The notes under the pieces were generated by a model. That model saw nothing but the letters and a program-made list of their open reading frames with translations, did not search any database and was not told the DNA's origin. Positions 40,924 through 49,666 of a stretch of 64,000 nucleotides of DNA are shown here, piece by piece. Every line of letters starts with the position of its first letter. Position 1 is the stretch's first letter. Source of the stretch: Stappia sp. WLB 29 (GTDB lineage: Bacteria > Pseudomonadota > Alphaproteobacteria > Rhizobiales > Stappiaceae). Where the stretch lies: the NCBI RefSeq assembly GCF_023507705.1, contig NZ_JALBGD010000002.1, positions 248,001 to 312,000 on the forward strand, read 5' to 3'. The translations under genes and the position numbers were made by a program.

Positions 40924-41309
40924 GCAATGTCGGCATCGTCATCGTGTCGCATTCGCCCCTGGTTGCGGAAGGCACCGCCGACATGGTGCGCCAGATGGTC
41001 GGCGACGAGGTGCCGCTCGCCTGGTGCGGCGGCGATCCGGACGGAGGCCTCGGCACCAGCGTCGAGGCGATCCTGGCGGCCATCGACAAGGCGTGGTCGG
41101 AGGCGGGCGTCGCGATGCTCGTCGATCTCGGCGGGGCCGAGACCAATTCCGAGATGGCTGTCGAGATGCTGCCGCCCGAACGCGGCGGCAAGGTGGTGGT
41201 GTGCAACGCGCCGATCGTCGAGGGCGCGGTGATCGCCGCGACCGAGGCTTCGGGCGGTGCGTCGCTGCAGGAGGTTCGCCGGACCGCGGAAGAGCTTTCG
41301 GCGCTGTGA
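40920..41309 (+). CDS. dhaM: Dihydroxyacetone kinase phosphotransfer subunit DhaM (EIIA-Man domain only)
   Basis: Protein of 129 aa with a single EIIA-mannose-type domain; the phosphorylatable His is H11 in IVSHSPLVAEG, and VDLGGAETNSEMAVEML is typical. E. coli DhaM carries extra HPr and EI domains in one chain. Here those functions are the next two genes. DhaM takes phosphate from HPr and rephosphorylates ADP on DhaL. It overlaps dhaL by ATGA. Confidence 0.9.
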   Translation: MSNVGIVIVSHSPLVAEGTADMVRQMVGDEVPLAWCGGDPDGGLGTSVEAILAAIDKAWSEAGVAMLVDLGGAETNSEMAVEMLPPERGGKVVVCNAPIVEGAVIAATEASGGASLQEVRRTAEELSAL

Positions 41310-41314
41310 GGACA

Positions 41315-41623
41315 ATGGAAATGAGCGAAGTGGCGCTGACCGCCGAGGTCCTGCTGGAACACGAAGTCGGGCTGCATGCCCGTCCGTCGGTGAAGCTGAC
41401 CAAGCTGGCCAAGACCTTTCAGTCGCGCATCGAGGTGAGCTCGGGGCCGGACGGTCCTTGGATCGATGCCAAGAGCATCGTCAAGGTGATGGCGGCGCGG
41501 GCGCCGAAGGGTACCGTCCTGCATTTTCGCGCTGCCGGCGAGGATGCGCGCACCGCGCTCGACGCGCTGGTGGCGCTGGTGCGCAACGACTTCGAGACCG
41601 GAGCCGCGGGCGAGGCGGAGTGA
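41315..41623 (+). CDS. HPr-type phosphocarrier protein
   Basis: Protein of 102 aa with the active-site GLHARPSVK (His21) and the region DAKSIVKVMA corresponding to the Ser46 area of HPr. Accepts phosphate from the EI-type enzyme encoded directly downstream and hands it to DhaM. It begins five bases after the dhaM stop; an ATG at 41321 is a second possible start. Its location inside the Dha operon suggests a dedicated rather than a general PTS carrier. Confidence 0.9.
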   Translation: MEMSEVALTAEVLLEHEVGLHARPSVKLTKLAKTFQSRIEVSSGPDGPWIDAKSIVKVMAARAPKGTVLHFRAAGEDARTALDALVALVRNDFETGAAGEAE

Positions 41624-41627
41624 GGGT

Positions 41628-43247
41628 ATGACAGGAGCGCCAGCACCGGGACCGGAGCTTGTCGGCAGAGCGGCCTCTCCCGGCCTTGCGGCCGGTCCCG
41701 TCGTGGTGGTCGACAGAGTCGTGGCGGGGACGCGTCCGGCAGGCGATCCGGACGCGGAAGCCGCGCGCCTGTTACAGGCGCTGGAGACGGCCTCGGCGCA
41801 GATCGCAGGCCTGATGGAGACGGTCGACGCGGAAGCGGCGGAAATGCTCGAGTTCCAGCTGGCGATGCTGGAAGACGAGGAACTGACCGCGCCGGCCCGC
41901 GCGGCGATTGCCGGCGGGGCCTCGGCAGCTGCCGCCTTTGCTGGGGCTCTCGATGCCGCAATTGCCGATTATCGAGCCTCGGACGACGAGTATTTCCGCG
42001 CCCGCTCCGCCGACCTTGCCGATATCCGCGAGCGGGTGCTGAGGGCGCTGTCGGGCGAGGAGGGCGCGGCCGTAGCCGCAGCGGGCGCGGTTCTTGTGGG
42101 CACCGATCTCACGCCGACGCGCTTCCTGGAGACGGACTGGTCCGCCGGTGGCGGCATCGTCCTTGCGGAAGGCAGCCCCTCCAGCCATGTGGCGATGCTG
42201 GCGCGGGCACGCGGTGTGCCGATGGTGACGGGGCTCGGCGCCTTCGACACGAGCGACCTCAAGGAGGCGCTGGTCGACGGCGACAGCGGCCGCGTCCGCT
42301 TCAATCCGGACGAGGTGGCGCGCCGGCAGCATGCCTCGCTGGCACAGGCGCTTGCCCGGGAGGCGGAGGCAGCGAAAACCTATCTTGGCAGGCCGGCAGT
42401 GACGGCCTGCGGCGTGCCGGTCTCGGTGATGATCAACGTTGCGGCGCCAGCGGAGATCGACACGCTCGATCCCGCCCATTGCGACGGCATCGGCCTGATG
42501 CGGACCGAGTTTCTCTTTCACGGCCCCGGCGGTCTGCCGGACGAGGACAGCCAGTACCGCGCCTATCGCAAGGTGCTGGAATGGGCCGGCGGGCGCAGCG
42601 TCACCATCCGCACGCTGGACGCCGGCGGCGACAAGCCGGTGCCCGGCCTGACGGTCGAGGAGAGCAACCCGTTCCTCGGATGCCGGGGAATCCGGCTGTC
42701 TCTGCGGCGGCCGGATGTCTTTCGCGTCCAGTTGCGGGCGCTGGCGCGCGCGGGGTGCCACGGCAATCTGCAGGTGATGCTGCCGATGGTCTCCGTGCCG
42801 GAGGAGATCGCGGAGGCGGCGCGGCTGCTGGACGGGTGCGTCGCCGAGCTTCGTTCCGAGGGATACGAGGCGGTACGACCGCCGCTCGGCATCATGGTCG
42901 AGGTGCCGGCCGTCGCGGTGACGCCCGAGCGCTTCGCTGCGGCTGCGTTCTTCTCCATCGGCTCCAACGATCTGACGCAATACGTGCTGGCCGCGGGGCG
43001 GGATTCGCCGGACGTGGCGGCGCTCGGACGGGCCGACGACCCGGCGGTGCTGGCGCTTGTCGCCTCGACCTTGCGAGGCGGCGCGACGGCGGGCTTGCCG
43101 GTCGGCCTGTGCGGCGACGCGGGCAGCGACCTCGCCGTTTTGCCCAAGCTGCTCGCCTGCGGGCTGCGGCGGGTGTCGGTCGCCCCGGCGGCCCTTGCCA
43201 GGGTCAAGGCGGCGATTGCCGGAATGCGGCTTGGCGACGATGGCTAG
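41628..43247 (+). CDS. Phosphoenolpyruvate-protein phosphotransferase (enzyme I)
   Basis: EI of 539 aa. The swivel-domain histidine is H187 in EGSPSSHVAMLARA. The C-terminal PEP-binding barrel has GIGLMRTEFLF, TIRTLDAGGDKPVPGL, NPFLGCRGIRLSL, MLPMVSV and FFSIGSNDLTQYVLAAGR, and the end has PVGLCGDAGSD with the active-site Cys. Transfers phosphate from PEP to HPr. It is slightly shorter than E. coli EI (575 aa). It overlaps the next gene by 8 bases. Together with HPr, DhaM, DhaL and DhaK it forms a complete phosphorelay in one operon. Confidence 0.92.
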   Translation: MTGAPAPGPELVGRAASPGLAAGPVVVVDRVVAGTRPAGDPDAEAARLLQALETASAQIAGLMETVDAEAAEMLEFQLAMLEDEELTAPARAAIAGGASAAAAFAGALDAAIADYRASDDEYFRARSADLADIRERVLRALSGEEGAAVAAAGAVLVGTDLTPTRFLETDWSAGGGIVLAEGSPSSHVAMLARARGVPMVTGLGAFDTSDLKEALVDGDSGRVRFNPDEVARRQHASLAQALAREAEAAKTYLGRPAVTACGVPVSVMINVAAPAEIDTLDPAHCDGIGLMRTEFLFHGPGGLPDEDSQYRAYRKVLEWAGGRSVTIRTLDAGGDKPVPGLTVEESNPFLGCRGIRLSLRRPDVFRVQLRALARAGCHGNLQVMLPMVSVPEEIAEAARLLDGCVAELRSEGYEAVRPPLGIMVEVPAVAVTPERFAAAAFFSIGSNDLTQYVLAAGRDSPDVAALGRADDPAVLALVASTLRGGATAGLPVGLCGDAGSDLAVLPKLLACGLRRVSVAPAALARVKAAIAGMRLGDDG

Positions 43248-43686
43248 ACCGCCCGAGACCCCGGCGCCCGAGAGCGCGCAACTGGTAGCCGTCTACAAAG
43301 CGGTACTGCAGAAGGTGCTGGACAAGCGCCCCTCGGGGACGCGGCAGCGGATCGCCGCCGTGCTGGGCAAGAACCGGAGCTTCGTCTCGCAGATCACCAA
43401 CCCGGCCTATTCGACGCCGATCCCGGCGGCGCATATCGAGCCGATCCTCGAGGTCTGCCACTTCTCGCCGCGCGAGCGCGAGGCTTTCCTGGAAGCCTAT
43501 GCGGTGGCGCACCCCCGACGCCAGTCGCTGGCCGACCGGGGGCCGAAGCTGAGGGCGCGAACGCTGCTGCTGCCCGATCTCGGCGACCCGGAACGCAACC
43601 GGCGGCTGGACGTCCTGCTCGACAACGTCATTCGCGACCTCGCCGACCTGCTGGAGGAGGATGGCGACGAGGCCGCGACCCAATAA
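43240..43686 (+). CDS. Small helix-turn-helix-like protein of the Dha operon, unknown function
   Basis: Protein of 148 aa. Residues 28-60 (GTRQRIAAVLGKNRSFVSQITN) look like an XRE-type helix-turn-helix, followed by helices ending in a charged C-terminus with LDVLLDNVIRDLADLLEEDGDE. I do not know a named family for it. It overlaps the EI gene and stands 18 bases before dhaK, so it is produced with the kinase. It could be a transcriptional regulator that senses the phosphorelay, or a scaffold; the HTH reading is from sequence pattern only. Confidence 0.6.
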   Translation: MARPPETPAPESAQLVAVYKAVLQKVLDKRPSGTRQRIAAVLGKNRSFVSQITNPAYSTPIPAAHIEPILEVCHFSPREREAFLEAYAVAHPRRQSLADRGPKLRARTLLLPDLGDPERNRRLDVLLDNVIRDLADLLEEDGDEAATQ

Positions 43687-43704
43687 GCCTTTCGGGAGGA
43701 AGCG

Positions 43705-44694
43705 ATGAAGAAGCTGATCAATTCCGTCGACACCGTGCTTACCGACAGCCTCAACGGGTTCTGCCGGGCGCATCGCGACATTCTCGTTGCCGGCGAAGAG
43801 CTGAAATTCGTCCGCCGCAAGGACCTTAAAGCCGGCAAGGTGGCGCTGGTCTCCGGCGGCGGATCGGGCCACGAGCCGCTGCATGGCGGGTTGGTGGGCC
43901 ATGGCATGCTGGATGCGGCCTGTCCGGGCCAGGTGTTCACCTCGCCGACGCCGGACCAGATGCTGGCGGCGGTCGAGGCGGTGGATACCGGTGCCGGTGC
44001 CCTCTTTATCGTGAAGAACTACGAGGGCGACGTCATGAACTTCGAGATGGCGGCCGAGATGGCTTCCGGTGAGGTCGCCACCGTTCTGACCAATGATGAC
44101 GTTGCCGTCGAGGACTCGCTCTACACGACCGGCCGGCGCGGCGTCGCCGGCACGCTGGTGGTGGAGAAGATCGTCGGGGCCGCGGCCGAGGAGGGGCGCG
44201 ATCTCGCGGCGCTGAAGGCCTTGGGCGACAAGGTCAATGCCCGCACCCGGTCCATGGGCGTGGCGTTGACAAGCTGCACGGTGCCGGCCGCTGGCAAGCC
44301 GATGTTCGAGATCGGCGAGGACGAGATGGAGATGGGCGTCGGCATTCACGGGGAGCCGGGGCGTCGCCGCGTCAAGCTGGCCAGCGCAGACGACATCGCC
44401 GCCGAGATGATCGGTGCCATCCTCAAGGATCTCGGCGATGCGGCGCGCGGCGAGGTGCTGCTCTTCGTCAACGGCTTCGGCGCGACACCGGCGATGGAGC
44501 TCTACGTCATGTACGACGCGGCGGCGGGCAAGGTGGAGGCCGCGGGCCTGTCCATCGCCCGCTCGCTGGTCGGCAATTACGTGACGTCGCTGGACATGGC
44601 GGGCTGTTCGCTGACGGTCACGGTGTTGGACGAGGAGTTGAAGGCACTCTGGGACGCACCGGTTCATACGGCCGCGCTGCGCTGGGGGATGTGA
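43705..44694 (+). CDS. dhaK: Dihydroxyacetone-type kinase substrate-binding subunit DhaK
   Basis: Subunit of 329 aa that binds the ketose or aldose through a hemiaminal to histidine H215 in MGVGIHGEPGRRR. GGGSGHEPLHGGLVGHGMLDAACPG (about 52-76) and VKNYEGDVMNFEMA are conserved. Receives phosphate from DhaL-ADP. The natural substrate may be dihydroxyacetone, but close relatives act on erythrulose or other short ketoses, which fits the neighbouring importer, isomerase and dehydrogenase. Ribosome-binding site CGGGAGGAAG lies just before the ATG. Confidence 0.92.
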   Translation: MKKLINSVDTVLTDSLNGFCRAHRDILVAGEELKFVRRKDLKAGKVALVSGGGSGHEPLHGGLVGHGMLDAACPGQVFTSPTPDQMLAAVEAVDTGAGALFIVKNYEGDVMNFEMAAEMASGEVATVLTNDDVAVEDSLYTTGRRGVAGTLVVEKIVGAAAEEGRDLAALKALGDKVNARTRSMGVALTSCTVPAAGKPMFEIGEDEMEMGVGIHGEPGRRRVKLASADDIAAEMIGAILKDLGDAARGEVLLFVNGFGATPAMELYVMYDAAAGKVEAAGLSIARSLVGNYVTSLDMAGCSLTVTVLDEELKALWDAPVHTAALRWGM

Positions 44695-44773
44695 GGCGCA
44701 AGAGCTGCGAGAGCGGGTTTCGGGCGGGCACGATCACAAGCGACAAGGCCACAAGACGGGAGGAGACGAGACG

Positions 44774-45829
44774 ATGAAGACGATGAAAGGACCGGGGATT
44801 TTCCTGGCACAGTTCGCCGGTGACACGGCGCCCTTCAACTCATTGGGCGAGATTGCCGGCTGGGCCGCCTCGCTCGGCTACAAGGGCGTGCAGATGCCCA
44901 CTTGGGACGGGCGGTTGTTCGATCTCGACAAGGCGGCCGACAGCCAGGACTATTGCGATGAGGTCGCCGGCATCTGCCGGGAGGCGGGCGTCGAGATCAC
45001 CGAGCTTTCCACCCACCTGCAGGGCCAGCTGGTTGCCGTGAACCCCGCCTATGACGCGGCCTTCGACGGTTTTGCCGCGCCGCATGTGCGCGGCAATCCG
45101 AAGGCGCGGCAGGAATGGGCGACCGACCAGATGCACAAGGCGGCCAAAGCCTCTCGCCGGCTCGGCCTCGGCGCGAGCGTCTCGTTCCCCGGTGCGCTGG
45201 CCTGGCCCTATGTCTATCCGTGGCCGCAGCGCCCGGCGGGGCTGGTCGAGACCGCCTTTGCCGAACTGGCCCGCCGCTGGCGCCCGATCCTGGATGCCTA
45301 TGACGAGGCCGGCGTCGATCTTTGCTACGAGATCCACCCAGGTGAGGACATTTTCGACGGGGCGACTTTCGAAATGTTCCTGGAGGCGGTGGGCGACCAT
45401 CCGCGCTGCTGCATCAACTACGACCCCTCGCATTTCGTGCTGCAGCAGCTCGACTATCTCGCCTTCATCGACATCTATCATGAGCGGATCAAGGCGTTTC
45501 ACGTCAAGGATGCGGAGTTCAATCCGGACGGCCGGCAGGGTGTCTATTCCGGCTACCAGTCGTGGGTGAACCGGGCCGCGCGATTCCGGTCGCTCGGCGA
45601 CGGGCAGGTCGATTTCGCCGGCATCTTCTCCAAGCTTGCGGCCTACGACTACGATTCCTGGGCCGTTCTGGAATGGGAATGCTGCCTCAAGCACCCCGAG
45701 GACGGTGCGGCGGAAGGCGCTCCCTTTATCGCCGGTCATATCATTCGGGTGACCGAGAAGGCATTCGACGACTTCGCGGCCGGCGGGGCGGACGAGGCGG
45801 CGAACCGGCGCATGCTGGGGATCGACTGA
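44774..45829 (+). CDS. Sugar phosphate isomerase/epimerase family protein (TIM barrel)
   Basis: AP-endonuclease-2-type TIM barrel of 351 aa. Metal-binding residues are visible in YEIHPGEDI (Glu), NYDPSHF (Asp/His), FHVKDAEF (His/Asp) and AVLEWEC (Glu). Family members isomerise or epimerise sugars such as tagatose, psicose, erythrulose or inosose. It lies 79 bases after dhaK and 39 bases before the dehydrogenase gene and begins with a good GGGAGGAG site. It probably converts the imported or oxidised compound into the Dha-kinase substrate, or works on its product. Confidence 0.87.
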   Translation: MKTMKGPGIFLAQFAGDTAPFNSLGEIAGWAASLGYKGVQMPTWDGRLFDLDKAADSQDYCDEVAGICREAGVEITELSTHLQGQLVAVNPAYDAAFDGFAAPHVRGNPKARQEWATDQMHKAAKASRRLGLGASVSFPGALAWPYVYPWPQRPAGLVETAFAELARRWRPILDAYDEAGVDLCYEIHPGEDIFDGATFEMFLEAVGDHPRCCINYDPSHFVLQQLDYLAFIDIYHERIKAFHVKDAEFNPDGRQGVYSGYQSWVNRAARFRSLGDGQVDFAGIFSKLAAYDYDSWAVLEWECCLKHPEDGAAEGAPFIAGHIIRVTEKAFDDFAAGGADEAANRRMLGID

Positions 45830-45868
45830 CGGCGCTGCGAGAGCGCCAGCAACGGGAGGAAGGCAGCG

Positions 45869-47041
45869 ATGGCGATCGAGGCAGGACAGGAAACACGGGG
45901 CGGAGGACGGATCCGCCTCGGCATGGTGGGCGGCGGCGAGGGCGCTTTTATCGGCGGCGTGCACCGCATGGCGGCGCGGCTGGACGGTCAGTTCGAGCTG
46001 GTGGCAGGTGCGCTGTCGTCCGACCCGGAGCGGGCAAAGGCGTCGGCTGCTGCGCTCGGCCTGGCGCCCGACCGCAGCTACGGCTCGTTCGCGGAGATGG
46101 CCAAGCGCGAGGCGCGGCTGAAGGACGGCATCGAGGCGGTGGCCATCGTCACACCGAACCACATGCACTACCCGGCAGCGCGCGAGTTCCTGAAGCGCGG
46201 CATCCACGTCATCTGCGACAAGCCGCTGACCTCAACGATGGCCGATGCGAAGAAGCTTGCGGCGCTCGCCCAGGCCTCCGGCGCTCTCTTCGTGCTCACC
46301 CACAACTACACCGGCTACCCGATGATCCGGCAGGCGCGCGAGATGATCGCCGCCGGGGAGCTCGGCACAATCCGTGTGGTGCAGGCGGAATATCCGCAGG
46401 ACTGGCTGACCGAGCGGCTCGAGGCGAGCGGGCAGAAGCAGGCGGACTGGCGCACCGATCCGCAGCGCTCGGGGGCCGGCGGGTGTGTGGGCGACATCGG
46501 CACCCATGCCTACAATCTCGCCTGCTTCGTCTCCGGCCTCGAACTCGCGGAACTGTCCGCCGAGCTGACCACCTTCGTGGAGGGGCGGCGTCTCGACGAC
46601 AACGTCCAGGTGATGCTGCGCTTCAGGGGCGGTGCGCGCGGCATGCTGTGGGCGAGCCAGGTGGCGCCGGGCAACGAGAACGGTCTGCGCCTGCGCATCT
46701 ATGGCGAGAAGGGCGGGCTGGAGTGGGAGCAGGAGCAGCCTAACCATCTGTGGTTCACGCCCTTCGGCGAGCCCAAGCGGCTGATCACTCGCGGCGGGGC
46801 GGGGGCCGGTGCGGCGGCCGGCCGGATTACCCGCGTGCCGGCCGGCCATCCGGAGGGCTATCTGGAAGGCTTTGCGACGATCTACCAGGAAGCCGCGCAT
46901 GCGATCCGTGCGGCACGGACCGGCAAGCCGGCGGGGCCTGAGGTGCTCTATCCCGGTATTTCGGACGGGCTTGCCGGCATGGCCTTCATCGATGCCTGTG
47001 TGCGGTCCTCGCGCGCGAACGGCCGGTGGATTTCGCTGTAG
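45869..47041 (+). CDS. Gfo/Idh/MocA family oxidoreductase
   Basis: NAD(P)-dependent dehydrogenase of 390 aa: Rossmann motif RLGMVGGGEGAFIGGVHRMAA, the catalytic-lysine segment ICDKPLTSTMADAK and a C-terminal substrate domain with GGCVGDIGTHAYNLACF. Members oxidise or reduce cyclic and open-chain sugars, polyols or inositols. As the last gene of the ABC/Dha run it probably oxidises a polyol to a ketose. An inositol-dehydrogenase role cannot be excluded, but the adjacent genes do not form an iol operon. Confidence 0.88.
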   Translation: MAIEAGQETRGGGRIRLGMVGGGEGAFIGGVHRMAARLDGQFELVAGALSSDPERAKASAAALGLAPDRSYGSFAEMAKREARLKDGIEAVAIVTPNHMHYPAAREFLKRGIHVICDKPLTSTMADAKKLAALAQASGALFVLTHNYTGYPMIRQAREMIAAGELGTIRVVQAEYPQDWLTERLEASGQKQADWRTDPQRSGAGGCVGDIGTHAYNLACFVSGLELAELSAELTTFVEGRRLDDNVQVMLRFRGGARGMLWASQVAPGNENGLRLRIYGEKGGLEWEQEQPNHLWFTPFGEPKRLITRGGAGAGAAAGRITRVPAGHPEGYLEGFATIYQEAAHAIRAARTGKPAGPEVLYPGISDGLAGMAFIDACVRSSRANGRWISL

Positions 47042-47194
47042 GGCTGGCCTCGCCCTGGCGGGCCGTCATTCACACTGGCGGCTGATGCGCGCCGGCCCTA
47101 TGTGAGGACGCAACGCTGCCGAATGGCGCGGGCGGTGCGGTGGAGATCGCCTCTGCCGCGCCGCTCTCGTGCCTGCCCTGGACAAGACCCACCC

Positions 47195-48283
47195 ATGGAT
47201 TCCCTTACTCAGTTTGTGCTCGGTGCCGCCGTCTCGACCGCCTGCCTCGGCAAGACCCTCGGCCCGCGCAAGGCGGCACTGGTCGGCGGCGTGCTCGGCA
47301 CATTGCCGGATCTCGATGTCCTGCTGCCCTTTGCCGATCCGGTCGACAGCTTTGTCCTGCATCGCGGGGCGACGCATTCGCTGTTCATCCAGGCACTGGC
47401 CGCGCCGGTCTTCGGCGAGGTGCTGGTGCGGCTGTTCCGCTCGTTGCGCCAGCAGCGCCTGCTCGTCTGGCTGACGGTCTATCTCTGCTTTGCCACCCAT
47501 GCCCTGATCGACGCGATGACGGTCTACGGGACGCGGCTGTTCTGGCCGATCTTCCCGGACCCGGTCGGCGTCGGCTCAATCTTCATCATCGATCCACTCT
47601 ACACCCTGCCGCTGCTCGTCGTCGCTATCTGGGCCTTGGCCCGGCGCGAGTGGTCGCCTCGGTTCGGACGCGCCAACACCGCTGCGCTGGTGCTCAGCAC
47701 GGCGTACATGGCGCTGACAGTCGGATTGCAGGCGCATATGGAGGCGCGCGCAAGCCGCCTCTTCGCGGAAGCCGGGATCGTGCCGGACCGGGTCTTCGCC
47801 ATCGCCGCCCCCTTCAACACGGTGGTGTGGAAGGTGATCGGCATGGAGGACGAACGCTACCACAATCTCTACCTGTCGCTGCTCGATGCGGACGGGCCGC
47901 CGACGATCTACACCCACGACCGGGGCGGCAGGTTTGCCGAATGCCTTGCGGCCAATCCCGCCTTTGCCAAGCTCGACTGGTTCAGCCGCGGCTATCTGCG
48001 CATCGAGGAACTGGGGAACCGGCTTGTCGTCTCCGACCTGCGCATGGGCCTGACGCCGGCCTATGTCTTCCGCTTTGCCATCGCCGAGCGGGGCGGGGCC
48101 GGATATATGCCTATCGTTCCGGAGCGGGACATGTCCCACCGGCGCTCCAGCGAGGGCGATGGCGACTGGCTGCTGGCACGGCTGTGGGGCCGGCCGTTCC
48201 TGCGCCCGGCGGAGGCGCAGGCCGCCGAAGCGGTGCTTGCGGAGAAGGAGGCTGCCGACCCTCGCCAGGCCCGCGCCTGCTAA
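47195..48283 (+). CDS. YdjM-like inner-membrane metal-dependent hydrolase
   Basis: Protein of 362 aa with several membrane helices in its first 200 residues. The start MDSLTQFVLGAAVSTACLG and the motif GTLPDLDVLLPF...VLHRGATHSLFIQ, with conserved Asp, His and Arg, are typical of the PF04307 family (LexA-binding, inner-membrane-associated putative hydrolase). The C-terminal half is soluble, probably periplasmic. The function of the family is unproven. The start at 47195 begins the conserved motif; upstream codons show no conservation. Confidence 0.82.
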   Translation: MDSLTQFVLGAAVSTACLGKTLGPRKAALVGGVLGTLPDLDVLLPFADPVDSFVLHRGATHSLFIQALAAPVFGEVLVRLFRSLRQQRLLVWLTVYLCFATHALIDAMTVYGTRLFWPIFPDPVGVGSIFIIDPLYTLPLLVVAIWALARREWSPRFGRANTAALVLSTAYMALTVGLQAHMEARASRLFAEAGIVPDRVFAIAAPFNTVVWKVIGMEDERYHNLYLSLLDADGPPTIYTHDRGGRFAECLAANPAFAKLDWFSRGYLRIEELGNRLVVSDLRMGLTPAYVFRFAIAERGGAGYMPIVPERDMSHRRSSEGDGDWLLARLWGRPFLRPAEAQAAEAVLAEKEAADPRQARAC

Positions 48284-48412
48284 CGACTTCGTGCCGCGAC
48301 GTCACTCTGGGGCGACGCGGATAGGCGTTGAAAGCCCCCTCATAGGGTAGTAACCGGTTGAAAAAGTCTGCATGCGGGAGACATGCGGGCAGCCGGGAAG
48401 GACGCTCACGCC

Positions 48413-49651
48413 ATGCAGGGAAGCGAGACCCACGACACGGGCGGTGTCGACAGCAGCTATGCCTGGGCACGGCTGGGGCTTTCCATGTTCCTCGCCACCA
48501 TCGGCGGGGCTGGCATGTGGTCCGTGGTCGTTGTGCTGCCGGCGGTGGAGCGCGAGTTCGGCGTCGACCGGGCGGATGCCTCGCTGCCCTATACGGCGAC
48601 CATGATCGGCTTCGCACTCGGCAATCTGTTCATCGGCCGCTTCGTCGACCGCCTCGGCGTCATGGTGCCGCTGGCGCTGGCATCCGTGTTGCTCGGGTCC
48701 GGCTTCCTGCTGGCCTCGCAGGCGAGTTCGATCTGGATCTTCACCGTGCTGCAAGGGGCGATGATCGGCTTCGGCTCTGCGGCGACCTTCGGACCCCTGT
48801 TGGCGGATGTCTCTCACTGGTTCGCCAAACGGCGTGGCCTCGCCGTCTCCGCGACCGCCTCGGGCAACTATTTTGCCGGAGCGATCTGGCCGCTGGTGCT
48901 ACAGGCGGCAATGACCGAATACGGCTGGCGTGGGGCCTATATTCTCGCAGGTTGCGTCTGCCTTGCCGTGCTGGTGCCGCTGACCTTCCTGCTGCGGCGA
49001 CCGGCGCCGCATATGGCCACTGGTGCCCGACATGTCGAGCCGCCGCCGCCGGTGCGCACGACGCCGCTGTCTCCGGGTGCGCTGCAATTCCTGCTGATCC
49101 TTGCCGGGCTCGGCTGCTGCGTCGCCATGTCGATGCCGCAGGTGCATATCGTCGCTTACTGTGTCGATCTCGGCTACGGGGTGGCGCGCGGGGCGGAGAT
49201 GCTCTCCCTGATGCTGGCCGGCGGCATCGCCAGTCGGCTGATCTCCGGCGTGCTGGCCGACAAGATCGGCGGCTTGCGGACATTGCTGATCGGGGCCGTC
49301 CTGCAGTGTCTCGCGCTGTTCCTCTACATCCCCTATGACGGGCTCGCCTCGCTCTACCTGGTGTCGCTGATCTTCGGCCTGTCGCAGGGCGGCATCGTCT
49401 CCAGCTACGCCATAGTGGTACGTGAATACCTGCCCGCCCGCGAAGCCGGGCGCCGGGTCGGCGCGGTGATCACCGCGACCATCGTCGGCATGGCGCTGGG
49501 CGGCTGGATGTCGGGCTGGATCTACGACCTGACGGCGTCCTACCAGGCGGCGTTCCTCAACGGCATTGCCTGGAATATGCTCAACATCGCGGTGATCGTT
49601 CTGATCCTGCTGAAGAGCGGGCGTCCACGTCGGTTGGCCGCCGCCGCCTGA
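48413..49651 (+). CDS. MFS transporter, oxalate/formate or monocarboxylate antiporter-like
   Basis: Twelve-helix major facilitator of 412 aa. The loop GRFVDRLGV corresponds to the MFS signature between helices 2 and 3, and ADKIGGLRTLL is the second repeat. The overall pattern (FGPLLADVSHWFAKRRGLAVSATASGNYFAGA) matches the MCT/OFA-like group that carries small organic acids. The start at 48413 has an AAGGA site at good distance; 48383 is also in frame but too close to its GGGAG. Substrate unknown. Confidence 0.85.
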   Translation: MQGSETHDTGGVDSSYAWARLGLSMFLATIGGAGMWSVVVVLPAVEREFGVDRADASLPYTATMIGFALGNLFIGRFVDRLGVMVPLALASVLLGSGFLLASQASSIWIFTVLQGAMIGFGSAATFGPLLADVSHWFAKRRGLAVSATASGNYFAGAIWPLVLQAAMTEYGWRGAYILAGCVCLAVLVPLTFLLRRPAPHMATGARHVEPPPPVRTTPLSPGALQFLLILAGLGCCVAMSMPQVHIVAYCVDLGYGVARGAEMLSLMLAGGIASRLISGVLADKIGGLRTLLIGAVLQCLALFLYIPYDGLASLYLVSLIFGLSQGGIVSSYAIVVREYLPAREAGRRVGAVITATIVGMALGGWMSGWIYDLTASYQAAFLNGIAWNMLNIAVIVLILLKSGRPRRLAAAA

Positions 49652-49666
49652 GCCGCTGCTATTCCG

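Noticed and set aside
44774-47041. myo-Inositol catabolism (iol) genes
   Set aside because: An isomerase and an Idh-type dehydrogenase are present, but iolB, iolC, iolD and iolE partners are absent and the adjacent genes are a Dha phosphorelay.
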